Shown here in pieces: positions 14,101 to 26,100 of a DNA stretch of 64,000 nucleotides. The notes below the pieces were generated by a model that saw only the letters and a program-made list of their open reading frames with translations, had not been told where the DNA came from and made no database searches. This DNA comes from Haliclystus octoradiatus (taxonomy: Eukaryota; Cnidaria; Staurozoa; Stauromedusae; Haliclystidae): NCBI GenBank assembly GCA_916610825.1, contig OU744452.1:3941543-4005542 (forward strand), read 5' to 3'. Position 1 is the first letter of the stretch. The number at the start of each line of letters is the position of its first letter. The position numbers and the translations under genes are program-made.

Positions 14101-17100
14101 TTGACAGGGCAGAATATGAATTCAAATCTAAAATCGTCAGAATAACTAATGTAAGTTATCATCTAGACTGTTAAGATTGTTCATCTATATCAAGTGTAAG
14201 CATATATAGATATTTACCTCGTTTTAATGTTATAGCCTCTTATTCATTTATAGTGTATTTAGCACATGTTCTGTTTTGAGATAGATGAGATTCGTTAGCG
14301 TTCGCTTGTGCAGCATGTGTCTCATTATTGTGTTACACTCTTTCATTGGTATTACCTGATCAGGTTTAAGGTGATCTTACATGCTAACGGTCCATGTCAG
14401 ATAAAATTAAAATTACAGATGTTGCTCCATCATTTAAAGGAGATAGTGATATTTCAGGATGGTGGAAAAGATTTGAGTCAGAAGCGTTAATTAAGAAATT
14501 AACAGATAATGATAAAGCCACATTACTGCCACTTTTGTTACGTGATTCGGCATTTTTAATTTATGACAAGATGAGAGATGTAGACAAAATAGATATTCTT
14601 GAAGTTAAAGACAGGTTACATGAGGCCTTCTCAATGTCAAAATTTGCTGCTTGGGAGCAGTTAAAAACGCATCGCTTGGAGCGTGGTGAAAATGTTGATG
14701 CTTTTTATGCTGAATTACAGAGGTTATCTGATTTAGTTGGTGCTACTGATGTTGCTAGAGTAGCATTTGTTGTAGGTTTACCAGCTGCAGTGAGTCAAAG
14801 ATTAAGAACATGTCGCGATGCATCTGATGAAACATTATTACGACATGCACGGGTTTTAATGGAAGCTGAGTCGGAGCACGACATCGTATCAGTGAGTATG
14901 GGGAAGTCTGCAAAATTTCACAAGAAAAAGAACATCGACAAACCGGAGACGTCTAAAACTTGTTTCTTTTGTGGGGAAGTTTGACATTATGCTACGAATT
15001 GTCCTAAATGTAGTAAAGATGGTGAAGATATTCGTTGCTCTACTTGTGAACAAGTTGGACATTTCACTTATGGGTGTGCCATCAAATCATCATCGGGAAA
15101 CGCTCGAGGGGCCGTAGCACATGTGGAATCACCTGCGGCCCCAAGAAAGTAAAAGAGTTATTATTTACTAATGTTTGTGTTAATGGTTTTGAAACCGAAA
15201 TGTTGATTGATACTGGTTGTTCAACTACAATAATTAGTTTAAAATTGACAATAAAACTGGCTTTGAAAGTTCAACCTGTTAAGAAAACAATTACGTTAAT
15301 AGACAATGCAAGTGTCGGAAGTGTGGGATGCGTGAATATTGAATTAATCGTTAATGGTCGTAAACTGTCTGCATGCTGTCTTGTGGTTGAGAAATTAGTA
15401 AGAGATATTAATGGGATTATATTGGTTTAGATACTATCACGAATCTTGGTGGATTAACAGTCTTTAAAAATGGTACAGTACTTATCGGTGATAACATTGA
15501 GTCATCAGACGTACTTTCTGCTAAGTTATTTCTTCTATTAGTAAAGTTAATGCATCTTTACCTATTAATATTGATAATGATAATTTTATTGCTAATTTTG
15601 ATGGTTTTAAATAGACAATGTCGTGGAAATGGAAAGACGGTAAAGAGCCAGCAGTGTTACGCAACACTATCACTACTTATCAAATGTCACCTGATGTCCG
15701 TGGTGCTTACAATTTGAAAATGAATGAATGGATTAGCAACGGTTATTTAATATCATGAGACGTTAATATTCATAGTGAACCGAAAGGATTAATCCCTATG
15801 TCTGCAGTTGAGCAACCTGCAAAGAAGAATGTTAGACCTATGTTTGACTTTCGTGAAATGAATGTCAATGTTAATGTGTATTCAGGTGGGAGTGACGTTT
15901 GTCTTGACAAAATTAGAAAGTGGTGTCAGTGGGGCATTAATTGTACCATAGTAGATTAATGTGATGCATATTTACAGCTTCATATAGATTCAAGTTTATG
16001 GCCTTTTCAAACAGTTATGTTTAATGATCGTCGTTGATGTTTGACCCGTGTTGGTTTCTGCTTAAGTTCAGCACCATTGATCATGTCAACGATATTATCA
16101 AAGGTTTTATCATTAAATAAGATTGTTGAAGCTGGTACTGATTCCTATATAGATGATATATGTGTTAATGAAGATGTCGTTAAATCTCAAGATGTTAAAA
16201 TTCATTTAGAATTATATGGTTTAGATTCAAAACAACCTGAATGTATTAATATCGATTCTTTTGTTCGCGTGCTTGGGTTGGATGTTGAGAAAAAAGGAGA
16301 TTCATTATGGTGGAAACGTGCCAATCCGATTGAATGTGTGCAATCGGATTGTGTTGATATCACTAAACGTGATTTGTATTTTCTTTCTGGTAAGCTGGTT
16401 CGTATAAATCCCGTTTGTGATTGGTTACGAGTTACTTGTAGCATGCTGAAAAGATTAACTAATAATATTAATTGGGATGAAAAGGTCGACAAATCAATTA
16501 TTAAGAAATTACAATATGTATTAGAACAAGTTGATTTAAATGATCCCTGCTATGGGCGATGGTCAATTGAAAATCTGCACCTTTGCGTATTTAGTGTGAT
16601 GCTAGTTCATGGCCTTAGGTGTTTGTATTGAGAATGATGGGTGTATTATCGAAGATGCATCGTGGCTACGTGGAGATGATAGTCATATTAATATGGCTGA
16701 ATTAGACGCAATTATTAAAGGTCCCAATCTTGGAATTTTATGGAATCCTTCTTGTATAGAATTGATTACTGATTTTTTAGTTGTGCCGAATTGGCTTAAT
16801 GACGTATTATCTTCAAAATCACATGTTAAAACTAAAGCCAAGTTAGAGATGTTGATACGGATAAATCTTGTAATCAATGTCATTCAATCAACCCTGCACC
16901 TATTACGTGGGAGAAAGGCAAATTGTCTGTTGATAAAATGTGGAAACAGGTTGCTGTCGACGTAGCTAATTTTGAAGGGTTTAAATATATGAAGTTTATT
17001 GATTGGGGTCTTCTGGGTTTTGTTTGTGGCGAAAAGTATCTAATGAAGGGGAAGAGCAAATTGTTACACAGTTAAAGTCTGTATTTGAAAGGGGGCCGCC

Positions 17101-20100
17101 AAATGAATTATTATTTGATAATTATGGTACATTCAAATCTAAAGGTGTAATTGGGATTTGTAAATAATGGAATGTATTAATAACTCTGCGTGCCGCTTAC
17201 AAGGCCAGTGGTAATGGAATAATTGAAAGAAACCATCGTACAATTAAGGTAATGGCAAGTAGATCTTCTATTTCAATTAATGACGCCATTTATTGGTACA
17301 ATAATCTACCAACTGATAATAATAGTATTCCTCCTGCAGAACGTATCTATGCATATAAACCACGTCTAAAGTTAATTGAACCTGAAGTAAAAAAGAATTC
17401 ATTTATTGTTATTTATGACGTTAGTTGTCCTGTTTGGTTTAAACCAGATCAACATGTACGTTGTTTTCGCCGTTGGTTAGACGGAGTCGTTATTGAACAA
17501 GTATCTGCTTTTAAAGTTAAAGTTTTAATTAATGATTATATTTCACTGAGACATATTTCTCATTTAAGAATGCGTTCAGAGGATAGCGATAGTATTGATG
17601 ATAAGGAACATCTTAATGATGATGATCGTGATAATTTTTCAGAGTCATCTGATGATAATGGTAATAATGTAGAAGATGATAATAAAGATATAGATGATAA
17701 TGATAATGACAATAATAGTGATCAAGAAGACATTCCTGTTTGACCTGTACGCATAAGGCGTAGACCTCAGTGGTTAAATGATTACAAGTAAAACTATTAA
17801 TTATTAATAACTTAAACTTTTTTTTTAAAATCCAAGTTAAATTATTTTTAGATTTTTATAAATCTAGATGGGGGTGTAAAAATATATAGATATTTACCTC
17901 GTTTTAATGTTATAGCATCTTATTCATTTATAGTGTATTTAGCGCATGTTCTGTTTTGAGATAGATGAGATTCGTTAGCGTTGAAACGCTTGTGCAGCAT
18001 GTGTCTCATTATTGTGTTACACCCTTTCATTGGTATTACTTGATCAGATTTAAGATGATGTTACATCAAGTTAACTTATCTGATTGTAATCATCATATCA
18101 CATCATCTTATTAGTCATACTATCTAATTGTAGTCATATAATCACACATATCTATTACAAGTTCAACATATATATTCAATTCATAATTTAGTTCTAATTA
18201 TATGTCCCATTCTATTTATAACCTCTGTTTGAATGTAGCCTCTTTAATTAGTGTGTGATTGGTTACGTGCAAAAGTACTAATCAATTTGCACATGTCAGA
18301 AAATTTCTAAGGTGTGGTAGTCATTCAAAAGGGAAAAGGAAATCAGCCTAATCATCAAATAAGACTCGGTCAGATTATTTGGTCTTCCAAAGACATACGA
18401 AAGAACTAGAAATGTACTTAGTATTGTCATTGGTAAATGGTTATAATTACAAACGAGCAAAATGGCTTCTTGACGAGAAATAAAAACAGATTTCAGTAAA
18501 TGATTATACAACAGAGGATATTTTTTCATTTAGTGATTTCATACAACGCATATCTGAGTACATTATTAGTGTTGTATAATGCAGAATCAATGTTTACAAA
18601 TCTTTAAGTGGATAGATTGATCTGACTTTTTAAAAGTCATATAAAGATAAAACACTCAACATGAACATGGAAGAAAGCACAATTACATTTCTTGATAACA
18701 AACAATCAGCTTTTCCAAAATTTAACCAACAATTACACAAACTCATTAGAATTATAAAGTAGTCATGGTGCCATGCCATTGATAACATAGTAACTAGCAT
18801 TTGGTTAGTTTGTTATTTTTATTAGTATAGGTAATAACACAACTTTGAGTTCTATTCAGGGTTAATTTGCACAAGTAGATATTTGATTCAGGATTAATTT
18901 GAAAATACACAAGCTATGTTTCAAATACAAATAATATATGAAAAAATCAAAAAGGAGGTGTCGTCTCCAAAGTGATATTTGTTACTGCCATTAGTGTCAG
19001 CTATACACTAATTTCCTTTCAATAAAACTTAAAAATTTCATATAAATTAAATTTATTATATTATTAATTAGTCCTGAATTGATCTCGAAACTGTATGATT
19101 ACCTTTAATCCTATCCCTGAAGAAATCTTTGTAAACTTAAAAAGAAAAGTATGGGATAATGTTTGCGGGAAACAGACAACGGATTGAAAAATCATCAAAT
19201 AAAATTGTACTTCGAACAACGATGTTCCAAAACTGTATTAAGATGGTTCGCATATTTCAAAATCTATTTGTTCGATTATTTTATCAAGTATCAAACCAAT
19301 CAGTTTTGAATTAAGATTGCACAGAACTAACTAAAAACAGCACTTTTCTAAGCCAATCAGAATCAAGTTGTTTTATGTATGGTATTATCTAACAAATCTG
19401 TTAATTCATCTAATGTGTTGTTATTTGAACACTTTTTTAAATTGTATTGTTGGTTGTTTATGTGCTTGCAGTTATATCTACTTCCCATAGCTGTTACCTT
19501 TCTACTGTACGCACAGTTGCTTAATTTCATATAAAAATGATTTCCCCACTATGATCTAAGTTTTATTTCCTATATCCTTATTTAGCAGAACATTTAACCA
19601 CCTTCTATCCACAGATTTATAGTTTTCCTAAAGAAGAGGGAATCACTGAAACAGCAAAGGTGTAAAGCCTAACAATGCCTAAAATAAACTGTAAGCAAGA
19701 TTAAAATTGGATCTATTAAGCAACAGTTACATCAACAACAAATATACTAACACGATTATCAAATGACGAACTTACATCGTCAAATATCTTGGATGAAACA
19801 TTCTTTGATACAACATAGAACCATCTGCCTCCAATATGACTATACCAGAATGGATATGAAATATTCTGTGAATTTAATGGGGACTTTTGTAGTAAAGAAT
19901 CCTGATGACGTTTGTCAATTGTTGGATATGTCCACGTCCACAGTAGTTGCTGTTTCTTATCTTTTTCTGGAAAAAACACAGAAATATTAAGAACATTCAA
20001 TTAACAATGTTACTACATGATTTCGATCTAGCAGTGTTCTCCCTTCCTTAACTTCATGAACTATAAATCAAGTTCAACCAAGTTCATGAAATCAAAGTTC

Positions 20101-23100
20101 AAGAATTTCAATCAACGTCGACGATATGCAGTTATTATTCAAGAACCACATTAATAGAGTAGTTCATGGCCATTAATTCCAAGTTGAAGTAACAGAATTC
20201 CAAGCTCATGAAATGTAACAATAAAAGCATTCCGAATGTAAATACATTAAAAAAAAAACATTGAAAGTTTCAAACTAGATTTAGAAATTGTGAAACTGTA
20301 ACGAGACCTTGCAAGTGTCATTTTAGCCAGGGCATTTATGTTAAAACAAAGACAGTCAATGTCGATGTCACCGTTAGATTGGCTGAATCATTAAGTGTAA
20401 GCAAAGAACAAATGTATTATTAGACCGATAGCATGAAGCTTTGTGGTGGATAAAAAAAGAATGGACTTTCAGATTAATTTGTTGCAAACAGAATTTCATG
20501 TAAGCAAGAAAAAACTCAATTAGAGAATTGGCGTTATATAAAACTAGCATTAATCCAGCAGATACAGCATTGGGTCGAAACTTGCAGATTTAAAAGATTT
20601 TAAAATTTGACCCTAGAATTGATGAGCTTCTGTTGCAATTTGTGTGAGGTCATTTTTTATAATGACTGTACTATACTGTTCAAGGCGCACAAAAGCTTGC
20701 TTTCAGATTACATAAACCAGTTGACAGAGAAATAGAAAAGAGGGTTAAACCACTGGTTGGTCATTTAGAGTTCAACTCATACAGACATAATCCACATATA
20801 GATGTAGTGGCTTGTGTACAAGAATACATTGATAGGACGGATAACATAAGAGGTCCAACGAATAAACTATTTATAAGTTATTCTAAGCCTTATGAGGCAG
20901 TGACACATCGATTTTCACTGCACATAGTACAAGAGCAGCATCAACATCTGCAGCATTTGATGCAGGTATATCGATGAATGATATTATCAATAATGTAGGC
21001 TGGTCCAGTGCCAGCACATTCGCAAAATTTTACAATAAACCTGTTATTAATGATGCTTAAACAGTGGCTTTGGCCGTTTTAGCTAAATTAAACTGACTAC
21101 ATGTCAAACATTGTCTAAAAATGTGAATGATTTGAATTTTATTAAATGCAAATTGGCTGACTCCAGCTTATATATTTGTTGTTGTTACTACTCCAGCAAC
21201 CCCTGAACTTTAAAGTCTCGTTCTCAGACTCCTCAATGAACTGACCCATCATGAAGTAGAATTTATAAGTTGAACGAGACTTACCTGTAAGATGAAGTTT
21301 GCCTGTAATTCTACGAGTGATTGGTCAGGAACTGGGGAGTATCCCACCCTTTTGGAAAATGTCCCACCCAATATAATTTCGGGGTTGCTAGGGCTTTGAA
21401 GACTGATTTCTGTTACGCATGCGCGCATATCTCGTTCTCATACTCCACAGTTCCTGAACAATCACTCGTAAAATTACAGTCAAACTTCACCTTCAGGTGA
21501 GTCTCGTTTAACTTATAAATTTAGTACAAATTTTCTCCCGTTTCGGTATTCCTAAATGTTTTGTAACCGATAACGCTAAAGGATTTATTAGCGATGAAAT
21601 TACAGAATGGCCTTCAAATTCCGGTTGTAAAAAATGGAATATCCTGAATATCATCCTAGATCAAACGGTCTGGAAGAACGTGCGGTGCAAGCAGTTAAAC
21701 GTGTAATGAAAGCATGGCATTGTGGCCTCAGAGATTCTTTCGACTTCTTTTTATATTGTGTATTAGTTGTACATTAGCAATGAGTGTGGTCCATAATGGA
21801 CCTTTTATGATAAAACTTTCAGATCACTTATAATTAAACAATTGACTAAGCTGACTATCCCTACACATTAATTATTATAAATTACAAATACTCAGTCAAA
21901 TTTCGAAATCTGAAACTATCCATAAAAAATCACTTCAAATCCGATCCGATCCGAAGACCTAAAATATTAACCCGAATCTGACCTGATACGATCGGATCGC
22001 ATTCGGTTCGAATGCATAAATCTTTATTGCAATATATACAAAATTAAAGGGTCAAAACAGACCGGGAAACCTTGCGCGCGCACACTTTGAATAGTGCACG
22101 TAAAATTCAAACACTCGTTTCCAAACATTGCTTTGCCTCGTCTAGAATGCGTTTGTCGTAAAATATTTTTGAACCATTCTTGAACAAGAGCTTATACTTA
22201 CTAGCCTATACTTTATTTCTATTCTTCGATAATTTTAATAACACGAATGCCAAGTTCCTGAAGAACCAGAACATGGTGGTAAAAGGGAAGGAGCAGGTAG
22301 AAGGCCACCGATAACTCAAGAGCTTTCACTTATACATCAGGATATCTGGACATGGCGTCTTGGCGATAAACCATAATAAAGTTTTACCTAAATTTCGTGA
22401 TTTGCAAAGACTGGTATAAGGAATGAATTTTGTCTAAAGGAACACCTGAGTGAAGATTTGATACTGTTTTCCTGTTTACAAACCTATCAATGCGAGATTC
22501 CTTCAAAGAACAAAAAACGAAGCTCCATTTTCACAACCTCAAATCAACAGCTTATTTATTTTGTATTTCTATTTTCAATCATACTTGATATTTATCGAAC
22601 TTCGATCGAGATGAAATAAGCATCATATGTAGTTTCTGGACTCGTGGAATATATGAATTTCTACAGCAAATTAATTAAAATAGTATTTTATTATTGATCA
22701 GTTTTGTCATTCCTTCGTGCATTTCTTTCTGTGGTTTGAGTATGTTTTGATAAAATTCCCGTCTATTTCGCATGGATTGATGTTAATGTTTCACGGCCGT
22801 ACATAATTACCATAGTTTTCATTATCCTTATTAAATTCGCATTGTTTCGCTCCAGTTTTCATGTTGTTTTTCAGAAATATTCATACATGAATTAACTAGG
22901 TTGCTACGGCTCAAATGAAATCATGAGGAATGCTATGACGTTGATAAGAAGGCTGCGAGACTCCATTTTGAAAAAGTTGAATGCAAAGGCTGCCGGTCTG
23001 GTTTGACCCTTTAATGTGGTGTTCACAAAATAACGCCGTCAAGGTGTGGCCGGTCAAACTCGTGGCATTACATGCAATATATTCAATATTAAATTGATTT

Positions 23101-26100
23101 AGCTTCGAAAAGACACATGGTTCACTAATTTCTGTTATTAACATGATCAAACGATATCTTTTGTTAATTAACAATGATTTACTGCTTCATGTTAAAAAAA
23201 AATCAGAAAAATCGTTGATAAAAATCGCCGAATGGCGGATTTGAACTGACGACCCTGATATTGTAATACCAGAGCATTAACCAATCGGCCACTACCTTAC
23301 TTTCTGTTATCGGCGCATTAACTGTTGTGATCAACAAACCTACTGCTTCCACAACGTATTATTGAACAAGGCCGACCCACGTGCGTGTATTGAAAATCAA
23401 ATTATATATATAGTCTGAAAATATTATGATATGATAGTATATGAGCCTATATATTTTTGATCTTTGCAATCTCAGCAAGCAGGCCTGTGATTTTCATGGC
23501 AGTCTATCAAAATATCAAGAGTTCGTTGAAAATATAATTTTGTAAGTAAATAAAAGATGTGAAAAATTGGCCTGATAGTGCTTCTTGTTATCAAATTTTC
23601 CAGAATAATAGCATCAACATTCTTTTAAAAGGAAATAAAGTTCTATAAAAAATCGCTATACTAATTTGATATTGATATCATGTTACATCTTGTTGTCAAT
23701 ATTTCTACGCGCTATTTATAATACATTACAGATGTCGAATGAAAGAAAAGACGATTATGAATAAATTAATTATTTTGATAGAAAAACGAAAACAACTCAT
23801 TTTGCCAGATTCGTGATATGCATATTTATTCAGAATTTATTGAAACGGACGCGATGGTTTATAGAGGAAAAGGATTTACTTATATAGAAAATGAATCTAC
23901 TTTACCTTGCATTTGATCGCGATATGAAATGATCATTTTTGTCAGAATTATTTCGAATAAAAAACAATTTATATTTTATTCTTATAGGGTTTACAGTCTC
24001 CTTCGATAAAATGTGGTTGTTAACTTATTATTGATTGGTATATTAACTCAGAGAACCCGCCATTATGTATTTAAATGTTGTTCGGAGATTATTGTTTTAA
24101 TTATCATAAAACTGATTCAGTTTCAAGTTTCACTTGTTCAAACAATTTACACGCAGCTTTTAAATTCAAAGCAAAATATTTTTGTTCTAGGGATTTCAAT
24201 TTGAATTCGATTTGGCTGCCCGCTAGATTATCTACCTATGAATTTTTTCAAAATCTCTGAATTTTTTAATGCAATTATATCAAATAAAATATCAGATGAA
24301 GTATATTATTTTAAAACAACGCCATAGACCCATACTTTTCATACAACAAATTTGTTACTGTACACGGTTATCTCGACACAAATGTTTGCATAATTTCCCT
24401 ACAACCGATTATCCGTATTATTTCGCCAGTAAGACGTACATAAGTCGCGGACAGACACAGAAATATCGAAATATCGAAATATAGTGATATATAAACAGAC
24501 AGTATTATGTATATAAGTGATAGATCAACATAGATCACTAGCAAAACGGAAGTCGCCAGCAGAGTTATTGACAGGCAGACAAATTCGCGTTCCCTGGTAT
24601 CAGATTTTGCTCCTGGGGATATAGTTATGTATAAACCTGCACCAGGTCGCCCAACTACCTCAGCTGAATATGTTATTTCTAAGGGTAATAATATTGCTTG
24701 GTTACATTTAGAAGGTAGAACAGCTTTGACATCCTGAAGTCAAATTTCTCGTTCTGTTTCACCAAATATTAATTTTGACAATAATTTAGAGTTTCTTGCA
24801 AACACAAAATGAACATCATGTTGAAAATGAAAAACCTGAACTTTCCAATTCTGAGTCTGACAATTTGCAACTTCGTTGTTCTAGTAGAATTATTAAACAA
24901 ACTGATAGGTTTGGATATAATAAAATGTTTATGTATATATTTAATATAGTATAAAGTAAATGATAATTAAATAATGTATACGATAGACTTTGAAATGTGA
25001 CGTGTTGGACTTTGAAATGTGACACTGGAAAGTGGATGTGGTGTTTGTTTCATTCTTCATAAACACTGTAGTCAGTTAAATAGCACAATAACAGTGTACT
25101 GTATTATATTGACAAGTGGACAAATTGTGTCCTACTATTTGGTTATTTATACAGGCTGGACAAATTGTGCCATTGTAGTAAGCCACTAGGCCAAATAATG
25201 TCTGTGTTTGAATCAAACCTCCCTTATATTTAGAGGTATTATCATGTTAATAAGTGATCTACAATTAGCATATAATTATCATTGTAATAGATCATTTTTA
25301 TATAGTAGATTTCATCTTTTATTTATTGCTACAAAAGCAAATACATGTTGTTTGAAAAAAATAGATTTCTTGTCGCAACCAAACGTTGTCTTTATTATCA
25401 GAGAAACGCGACAAAATAAAATAAAATTAAAAATAAAATAAAAAAATAAAAAAAATAAAATAAAATTTAAAAATTAGATCTTATATTTGTATTTTTATAT
25501 TATTGGACAGTGTTTATGTTTAAATAGAGTATATTTCTATATTGTTTCTTAATCAATCACTGTATCATCGGCTTCTTATGCATAGTATTATCTTTTTTGA
25601 TGTCAAAAACAAACAAAAGATTTCAAATTTCTATTGTTTCTCTTGGTCTGCTAATAACGGATTCTGTCAATACCGGTAAAATAATCTGTCTCCCTAGCGT
25701 ACCAATATTGCCGGATACTACTGTAGTTAAATCATACAATATTACTGAAAAAGCGAATTATCAATATAACCCATTTATCGATTGCGATAAAATTATTAGA
25801 TCAAATAAACAACAATTGATCAGTGGGTTGACGAGGAAGAATTTGAGTTCAAATCTGATATCTTCAGAATAGCTAATGTGAGACATATAGATTGAATAGC
25901 TGTATACATCTACAGGATAGCCATATAGATTGAACGAGGGGAAAGGCTGTTAACGGCTAATTTGTTAAGTGATGCGCCAGAAATGTTAATCAGCTCTAAA
26001 TCAAACTAAGTTACACTTTGCGGTGGAAAAGTATGCTAATTCTTCATCAACGAAATAAAAAATACACAATGAAATTATAATTATTAATCACCTATTGTCT

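Larger units (their letters stand above)
14196..18065 (+). mobile_element. Complete but decayed LTR retrotransposon (Ty3/Gypsy-like)
   Basis: Two LTRs (14196-14381 and 17875-18065) begin TGT and end ACA. They are flanked by the 5-bp target duplication TCAAG at 14191-14195 and 18066-18070. The internal part holds gag, protease, reverse transcriptase with a YIDD-type site, RNase H and integrase in that order. A purine tract (ATGGGGG) precedes the 3' LTR. Stops and frameshifts break the coding part throughout. Differences between the LTRs, including a small indel near the middle, show that the insertion is not recent. Confidence 0.9.

Noticed and set aside
20045-20240. Fourth full copy of the TTCATGAA element
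   Set aside because: Several TTCATGAA/AGTTCAA motifs are present, but neither end matches the CCCTGCGAAAA border. It is too diverged to call.
23226-23298. Functional tRNA gene on the minus strand
   Set aside because: A- and B-box-like segments exist, but the T stem does not pair and the anticodon stem-loop is one base too long. It is kept only as a tRNA-like pseudogene.
25597-25872. 91-codon open frame as a gene
   Set aside because: No recognisable motif, AT-driven composition, and its 3' end is the dispersed repeat at 25825. There is no splice or promoter context.
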